In this document: positions 48,658 to 53,974 of the stretch, piece by piece
Layout of the letters: the number at the start of each line of letters is the position of its first letter
How positions within the stretch are numbered: the first letter of the stretch is position 1
Source of the DNA: UBA1794 sp964439955
GTDB taxonomy: Bacteria > Bacteroidota > Bacteroidia > Bacteroidales > Bacteroidaceae
Length of the DNA: 53,974 nt
Assembly: GCA_964439955.1 (NCBI GenBank)
Contig: CAYTPX010000012.1
Coordinates: 1 to 53,974, forward strand
Reading direction: 5' to 3'
Notes under the pieces: model-generated
Seen by the model: the letters and a program-made list of their open reading frames with translations, nothing else
What the model was told of the DNA's origin: nothing
Databases searched by the model: none
Made by a program: the position numbers and the translations under genes

Positions 48658-49614
48658 TTATTGTCCTTTCACTAAGTTTTTGAAGGCCTGTGGTATGGGG
48701 AGGGAGAAGCTCATGTCTTCTCTTGTGACGGGGTGGGTGAATGCCAGCCGGAAGGCATGGAGGGCTAACCGGCCTATGGGGTTCTTGCCGCTGCCGTATT
48801 TCAAGTCACCCACGACGGGCGTGTGTTTCTCCTGCATGTGTACGCGGATTTGGTTTTTCCGGCCGGTTTCCAGCTGCAGTTCCACCATGGAATATTCCTC
48901 CCCGGCCTGTAGCGTCCGGTAGTGCGTGACTGCGTATTCTCCCCCGTTGTCCGTAGGCGAGGAATAGGTGAAATACATTTTGTTGTCCCTCAGCCAAGAC
49001 GTTATGCACCCCTGTGGCGGGTCGATTACCCCTTCGATGACGGCCACGTAGCGCCTGTCGTAGACGATTTGGTGCCAATTGTCCTGCAAGGAGAATTTTG
49101 TCCGTTCGTCTTTGGCGAAGACCATCAGCCCGGATGTCTCGCGGTCCAAGCGGTGGACGATAAAGATGCGTCCTTGCCGGTTTGTCTTTTTCACGTATTC
49201 GCCCAAGATGGAGTAGGCTGTCCGTTCGTTGCGCTTAGGGTCGGTAGCTATGGAGAGCAAGCCGCAATGTTTATGTATGACAATCAGGTAGGCATCCTCG
49301 TAGAGGATGTCCAGCCAGCGGGAGGAAAAGGTTTTCCGGTTTTTGTCTTTCGAGATTTTCACGGTCATTCCCGGACGTATCGGGGTGCTGTGTAGCGTTT
49401 CGATCCGGTTGTTGACGTAGACAAGCCGGTGGGTAAGCAGCGATTTGGCTGCGGTGCGGCTGATGCCCATGGCCTTTATCAAGAATGGGAGCAGTTCTGT
49501 TTCTTTTTTCCCTTCGCTCCCGTCGAAGTCTTGTTCCTTGGCTGTGAGTACGGTGAAGCGTGAGAGGGCGCGTTCTGCCGCTGTGGGCTTACTGTATCTT
49601 TTGTTGTTTCTCAT
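48658..49614 (-). CDS. RluA-family pseudouridine synthase with S4 domain
   Basis: A 318-residue RNA-modifying enzyme. An S4-like RNA-binding segment is at about 40-95 (LLPFLIKAMGISRTAAKSLL, THRLVYVNN). The catalytic motif is HRLDRETSGL with Asp157. GRKNQIRVHM and GDLKYGSG follow in the synthase domain. It converts uridine to pseudouridine in rRNA or tRNA; the exact site (RluC, RluD or another type) cannot be settled. It starts 6 bp after the stop of rlmD, so the two are in one operon. Confidence 0.93.
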   Translation of the reverse strand: MRNNKRYSKPTAAERALSRFTVLTAKEQDFDGSEGKKETELLPFLIKAMGISRTAAKSLLTHRLVYVNNRIETLHSTPIRPGMTVKISKDKNRKTFSSRWLDILYEDAYLIVIHKHCGLLSIATDPKRNERTAYSILGEYVKKTNRQGRIFIVHRLDRETSGLMVFAKDERTKFSLQDNWHQIVYDRRYVAVIEGVIDPPQGCITSWLRDNKMYFTYSSPTDNGGEYAVTHYRTLQAGEEYSMVELQLETGRKNQIRVHMQEKHTPVVGDLKYGSGKNPIGRLALHAFRLAFTHPVTREDMSFSLPIPQAFKNLVKGQ

Positions 49615-49620
49615 AAGGGG

Positions 49621-51045
49621 CTAATCGCGTTTTTCCAATAGGATGACATTCTCTACATGATGGGTTTGCGGGAACATGTCAACGGGTTGTACTTTCGTTA
49701 TCCGGTACTGCGTGTCCATGGCTTGGATGTCGCGGGCCTGTGTGGCTGGGTTGCAACTCACGTAGACAATGCGCGCGGGAGCTGCTTTCATGATGGCGTC
49801 TATTACGTCGGCGTGCATCCCAGCCCGGGGGGGATCGGTGATGATGACGTCAGGCCGTCCCTGTTCGTTGATAAAGCGTTCGGTAAGGATGTCTTTCATG
49901 TCGCCGGAGAAGAAAAGGGTGTTCCCTATGCCGTTCAGGCGGGAGTTGAAACGTGCGTCCTCAATGGCTTCGGATACGTATTCTATCCCTACCACCTTTT
50001 TAGCTTGGCGGGCTACGAAATTGGCAATAGTGCCAGTCCCTGTATATAAATCGTAGACTAATTCCTTCCCGGTTAGGGCGGCAAACTCGCGTACTACCTT
50101 ATATAATATGTAGGCTTGCTCGTGGTTGGTTTGGTAGAATGACTTGGGGCCTACCTTGAACTGTAGGTTTTCCATTTCGGATATCATATAATCCTTTCCT
50201 TTATGGCTTTTTATTTCCAAATCGCCGTAGGAGTCGTTGCATTTGTTGTTTATGGCATACATGAGCGACGTAATCTCCGGGAAAGTCTTTTCGGTGAAAT
50301 CCAAGAGGGTGCGGAATCGTTCCATTTCTTCGTCTGTCTCGATTCGTGCGATGAGTATGCACATCAGTTCGCCTCGGTTGGAAGTCCGGACAACCAAGGT
50401 GCGGAGCATCCCGTTTCCGGCGCGCAGGTCGTAGAAAGGGAGAGCCTGCTCGTAGGCATAGTCGCGGATTCCGTTGCGAATCCGGTTTACGGTATCGTCC
50501 ATCAGCAAACATTCGTCGATGGCCAGTACCTTGTCGAACGCACCGGGGATGTGGAATCCTACGGTTTCGCGATGGGGATATTCCTTTCCTTCCGCGATTT
50601 CTTCGTAAGTCAGCCAACGTTTGTTGGAAAAGGTGAACTCCAATTTGTTCCGGTAGCGCATGGTTTGGGCGGAACCCAATATCGGATTGATTTCTGGAAG
50701 GTTTAATTTCCCGATCCGGGTCAAGTTGTCTGTGACTTGTTTTTGCTTATATTTTAATTGTTCTTCGTAAGGCAGGATTTGCCACTTGCATCCTCCGCAA
50801 AGCCCGTAGTGCTTGCAGAAAGGGGTTGCGCGTTTTTCCGAATATTGGTGGAAGGTGACGGCCTCGGCTTCCGCATACGACCGCTTTTTTCTTCGTACCT
50901 GTAAATCTACCACGTCGCCGGGGACTACGTAAGGGACGAATACTACGAGGTTGTCCACTTTAGCCAAAGCCATACCTTCGGCGGCGACATCCGTGATAAG
51001 CACCTTCTCTAATAAAGGCAGGTTCTTTTTCTTTTTTCTTCCCAT
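49621..51045 (-). CDS. rlmD: 23S rRNA (uracil-5-)-methyltransferase, RlmD/RumA type
   Basis: A 474-residue S-adenosylmethionine-dependent methyltransferase. An N-terminal TRAM domain (about 10-65) is followed by the iron-sulfur cysteines Cys77, Cys83 and Cys86 (CKHYGLCGGC) and a fourth in AIDECLLMDD. YDLYTGTGTIANFVARQ is the cofactor motif, DPPRAG and the catalytic Cys in VYVSCNPATQARD follow. The family makes m5U in 23S rRNA (U1939 in E. coli). The ATG at 51045 is the start because a -7 box lies at 51074-51067; the frame continues upstream through unrelated sequence. Confidence 0.94.
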   Translation of the reverse strand: MGRKKKKNLPLLEKVLITDVAAEGMALAKVDNLVVFVPYVVPGDVVDLQVRRKKRSYAEAEAVTFHQYSEKRATPFCKHYGLCGGCKWQILPYEEQLKYKQKQVTDNLTRIGKLNLPEINPILGSAQTMRYRNKLEFTFSNKRWLTYEEIAEGKEYPHRETVGFHIPGAFDKVLAIDECLLMDDTVNRIRNGIRDYAYEQALPFYDLRAGNGMLRTLVVRTSNRGELMCILIARIETDEEMERFRTLLDFTEKTFPEITSLMYAINNKCNDSYGDLEIKSHKGKDYMISEMENLQFKVGPKSFYQTNHEQAYILYKVVREFAALTGKELVYDLYTGTGTIANFVARQAKKVVGIEYVSEAIEDARFNSRLNGIGNTLFFSGDMKDILTERFINEQGRPDVIITDPPRAGMHADVIDAIMKAAPARIVYVSCNPATQARDIQAMDTQYRITKVQPVDMFPQTHHVENVILLEKRD

Positions 51046-51066
51046 GAGTCGATTTGAAAACAGGCA

Positions 51067-51074
51067 CAAAGATA
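51067..51074 (-). promoter_or_regulatory. -7 box of rlmD
   Basis: TATCTTTG on the minus strand, 22 bp before the ATG at 51045. Confidence 0.6.
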
Positions 51075-51153
51075 CGTTTTTGTTTCCAATAGCCTGTTTG
51101 ATAGGGCGGATGAAATGGATAAAAAGAATAATTCCGCAAAAAAGCGCATAGAA

Positions 51154-51185
51154 TTTGCAGGGAATTAAAAAAAACTTTAGCTTTG
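51154..51185 (+). promoter_or_regulatory. Promoter of ppdK
   Basis: TTTG (51154-51157), 20 bp, TAGCTTTG (51178-51185), 38 bp before the ATG. It is divergent from the rlmD promoter about 80 bp away. Confidence 0.75.
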
Positions 51186-51222
51186 AAGCAGGCTTTATTT
51201 TAATAAATAAGTAGTAATAACC

Positions 51223-53946
51223 ATGGACAACAAAAAGAGAGTGTATACCTTTGGTAACGGACAAGCCGAGGGTAATGCTAAAATGAGAGAAGAGTTAGGA
51301 GGCAAAGGGGCAAATCTTGCCGAGATGAACCTGATAGGCGTACCCGTCCCTCCCGGCTTTACCATCACAACCGACGTGTGTAATGAATATTACAAGGTAG
51401 GGCAAGAAAAAATAGTCGGGTTGCTTACGGAAGAGGTGAATTCGGCCGTGGCTCACGTGGAGCGCTTGATGAATTGCCAGTTCGGGAGCACGGAGAATCC
51501 TTTGCTCGTTTCTGTCCGTTCGGGGGCACGCGCATCCATGCCGGGTATGATGGATACGATTTTGAACTTGGGGTTGAACGACGAAGTGGCCGAGGGCATG
51601 GTGAAGAAGACCGGAAACCCGCACTTTGTGTATGACTCGTATCGCCGCTTTGTGCAAATGTATGGGGATGTCGTGCTGGGCATGAAACCGGCGAACAAAG
51701 AAGACATTGATCCTTTTGAGGCTATCATCGAAGAGGTCAAGGCTATCCGGGGCATCAAGTTGGACAAGGATTTGTCGGTCGAAGAGTTAAAGGATTTGGT
51801 TGCCCGCTTTAAGAAAGCGATAAAGGAACAGACGGGCAAGGATTTCCCGATTGACCCGATGGAACAGTTGTGGGGCGCTATCTGTGCTGTTTTCCGCAGT
51901 TGGATGAATGAGCGGGCTATCCTTTACCGTAAAATGGAAGGCATACCGGACGAGTGGGGTACGGCCGTCTCGGTGATGGCCATGGTATTTGGCAACATGG
52001 GCGAGACTTCGGCCACGGGCGTATGCTTCAGCCGGGATGCCGCCACGGGTGAAAACCTGTTCAATGGGGAGTATTTGGTCAATGCGCAAGGTGAAGATGT
52101 CGTGGCGGGCATACGTACTCCGCAACAGATTACCATCGAGGGGTCGCGTCGTTGGGCAGCTTTGCAAGGAATCTCTGAAGAAGACCGCGCAAGCAAATTC
52201 CCCTCGATGGAAGAGGCTATGCCTGGGATTTACAAACAGTTGGATGCAATCCAAGAAAAACTGGAAAGCCACTACCGCGATATGCAGGACATGGAGTTTA
52301 CGGTACAGGAAGGAAAACTTTGGTTCTTGCAGACTCGCAACGGGAAGCGTACGGGGACGGCCATGGTGAAGATAGCCATGGATTTGATCCGGGAAGGGCT
52401 CATTGATGAAAAGACGGCATTGATGCGTTGTGAACCCCAGAAGCTGGACGAACTTTTGCATCCCATTTTTGATAAAGAGGCCTTGAAGAAGGCAAAGGTC
52501 ATTACGCGTGGTTTGCCAGCTTCCCCCGGTGCTGCTTGCGGGCAGATAGTGTTCCATGCCGATGATGCCCAGAAATGGCGGGAAGAAGGGCATCGGGTGG
52601 TGATGGTACGTATTGAGACCTCGCCGGAAGACCTTGCAGGAATGTCTGCGGCCGAAGGTATCCTCACGGCGCGTGGCGGCATGACTTCGCATGCTGCGGT
52701 GGTGGCGCGCGGGATGGGTAAATGCTGTGTTTCCGGAGCTGGCGCCATCAACGTAAATTATAAGAATAAGACTGTAGAGATTGAGGGCGTTTTATATAAA
52801 GAAGGCGATTATATTTCGCTAAATGGATCGACCGGTGAGGTATATGCCGGGGAAATCCCGACAAAGGCCGCAGAGCTTTCAGGGGATTTCAAGGCATTGA
52901 TGGAGTTGTGTGACAAGTACACCAAACTCCAGGTGCGTACGAATGCCGATACTCCTTACGATGCCCGTGTGGCACGCGCCTTTGGCGCAAAGGGCATAGG
53001 CTTGACCCGGACGGAGCACATGTTCTTCGAAGACCAGAAAATCGTGGCCATGAGGGAAATGATTTTGGCTGATACCGTAGAAGGACGTGAGCGGGCTTTG
53101 GAGAAACTGCTGCCCTACCAAAAAGCAGATTTCAAGGGAATCCTGGAAGCGATGGACGGATGTCCGGTCAATATCCGTCTGCTCGATCCTCCCCTTCATG
53201 AGTTTGTGCCCCATGATTTGAAGGGGCAGCAAAAGATGGCCGAAGAAATGGGCGTGAGTGTGGAGGAAATCAAAAAGCGCGTAGCAAGCCTGGCAGAAAA
53301 TAATCCGATGCTTGGGCATCGTGGATGTCGCTTGGGAATCACTTTCCCTGAGATAACCGCCATGCAGACCAGGGCAATCCTAACAGCTGCATGTGAGTTG
53401 AAGAAAGAAGGGAAAAATCCGCAGCCCGAGATTATGGTTCCTTTGATTGGTATCTTGTATGAGCTGAAGCAACAAAAGGAAGTCATTCTGAAGACGGCGG
53501 AAGAGGTATTCGAAGAACAAGGAATCAAGGTGGAATTTGAAATTGGAACAATGATTGAAATTCCGCGTGCAGCTCTTACCGCAGATAAGATTGCTTCGGA
53601 AGCCGAATATTTCTCGTTCGGTACGAACGATTTGACGCAAATGACTTTCGGATATTCGCGTGATGACATTGCCAGCTTCTTGCCTGTATATCTTGAAAAG
53701 AAGATATTGAAAGTTGATCCCTTCCAAGTGCTGGACCAGAATGGTGTAGGCCAGTTGATCCAGATGGCAGTGGAAAAAGGACGCCAAGTACGCCCCAACT
53801 TGCGGACAGGAATCTGTGGAGAACATGGGGGCGAGCCTTCATCTGTCAAATTCTGTGCTAAGATCGGCATGAATTATACATCTTGTTCTCCTTTCCGGGT
53901 GCCCATCGCCCGTCTGGCTGCGGCGCAGGCTGCGGTGGAAGGTTGA
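51223..53946 (+). CDS. ppdK: Pyruvate, phosphate dikinase
   Basis: A complete 907-residue enzyme interconverting pyruvate, ATP and phosphate with phosphoenolpyruvate, AMP and pyrophosphate. The N-terminal ATP-grasp domain starts ELGGKGANLAEMNLIGVPVPPGFTIT. The swivelling phosphohistidine domain has GGMTSHAAVVARGMGK with His490 as the phosphorylated residue. The PEP-binding barrel carries GLTRTEHMFF, EIMVPLIG, GTNDLTQMTFG and ends GICGEHGGEPSSVKF with the catalytic Cys neighbourhood (FCAKIGMNYTSCSPFRVP). In anaerobic Bacteroidales it works in glycolysis or gluconeogenesis using pyrophosphate. No regulatory-protein (PDRP) gene is visible in the window. Confidence 0.98.
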   Translation: MDNKKRVYTFGNGQAEGNAKMREELGGKGANLAEMNLIGVPVPPGFTITTDVCNEYYKVGQEKIVGLLTEEVNSAVAHVERLMNCQFGSTENPLLVSVRSGARASMPGMMDTILNLGLNDEVAEGMVKKTGNPHFVYDSYRRFVQMYGDVVLGMKPANKEDIDPFEAIIEEVKAIRGIKLDKDLSVEELKDLVARFKKAIKEQTGKDFPIDPMEQLWGAICAVFRSWMNERAILYRKMEGIPDEWGTAVSVMAMVFGNMGETSATGVCFSRDAATGENLFNGEYLVNAQGEDVVAGIRTPQQITIEGSRRWAALQGISEEDRASKFPSMEEAMPGIYKQLDAIQEKLESHYRDMQDMEFTVQEGKLWFLQTRNGKRTGTAMVKIAMDLIREGLIDEKTALMRCEPQKLDELLHPIFDKEALKKAKVITRGLPASPGAACGQIVFHADDAQKWREEGHRVVMVRIETSPEDLAGMSAAEGILTARGGMTSHAAVVARGMGKCCVSGAGAINVNYKNKTVEIEGVLYKEGDYISLNGSTGEVYAGEIPTKAAELSGDFKALMELCDKYTKLQVRTNADTPYDARVARAFGAKGIGLTRTEHMFFEDQKIVAMREMILADTVEGRERALEKLLPYQKADFKGILEAMDGCPVNIRLLDPPLHEFVPHDLKGQQKMAEEMGVSVEEIKKRVASLAENNPMLGHRGCRLGITFPEITAMQTRAILTAACELKKEGKNPQPEIMVPLIGILYELKQQKEVILKTAEEVFEEQGIKVEFEIGTMIEIPRAALTADKIASEAEYFSFGTNDLTQMTFGYSRDDIASFLPVYLEKKILKVDPFQVLDQNGVGQLIQMAVEKGRQVRPNLRTGICGEHGGEPSSVKFCAKIGMNYTSCSPFRVPIARLAAAQAAVEG

Positions 53947-53974
53947 TAGGCTCCCAGCTAAAATAATTGGTTTA

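Noticed and set aside
1..53974. CRISPR array
   Set aside because: No regularly spaced identical repeats of 23-40 bp were seen; the only tandem periodicity is the degenerate 22-bp intergenic unit.

Overview
The window is chromosomal DNA from a member of the Bacteroidales. I infer this from gene content, from G+C-rich coding sequence, and from a repeated promoter pattern: a TAnnTTTG -7 box (TACCTTTG, TATCTTTG, TAACTTTG, TAGCTTTG), often with TTTG or TTG 19-21 bp upstream. The genus cannot be fixed from the sequence alone.

Positions 1 to about 7.7 kb look accessory. The left edge holds a decayed IS982-type transposase. Then come an AraC-type regulator divergent from a metallo-beta-lactamase-fold protein and a cupin, a gene-poor stretch with a hairpin, a short cation diffusion facilitator, and a second AraC-type regulator broken by a 99-bp MITE-like insertion. 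The insertion has 10-bp perfect terminal inverted repeats and an 8-bp target duplication. An AT-richer EcoRII-type restriction-modification pair (C5-cytosine methyltransferase plus endonuclease) follows. Two identical tRNA-Val(UAC) genes mark the return to ordinary chromosome.

From 8.5 to 22.3 kb, mostly + strand, lie trpS-ruvX-def-TPR protein; an OmpR-type response regulator and histidine kinase followed by a PepSY-like periplasmic protein; an Uup-type ABC-F ATPase overlapping a PHP-family phosphatase; a small winged-helix protein; a DUF4465 secreted protein; galE; and a BASS-family transporter. From 22.4 to 29.0 kb on the - strand is a tripartite RND efflux operon (adaptor, pump, outer-membrane factor) ending in lpxA.

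From 29.6 to 44.4 kb on the + strand are a TonB-dependent receptor, then glmS, a long amidophosphoribosyltransferase-like protein, carA and carB (glutamine-nitrogen enzymes feeding amino sugars, purines and carbamoyl phosphate), and a solitary GH106-like glycoside hydrolase. The last 10 kb has a SIMPL protein, a gene-free but structured 750-bp intergenic region, rpsP with a long Ala/Glu/Lys tail, a lipoprotein, a - strand run of RNA-modification genes (rlmD, an RluA-family pseudouridine synthase, mnmA), and a complete ppdK.

I do not see a convincing undescribed multi-gene system. The observations most worth checking are the MITE in the araC gene, a dispersed intergenic repeat (consensus AAAAGTGCCGGGGCTTTTCC), a possible small RNA at about 45.4-45.8 kb, and the structured leader of the BASS transporter.
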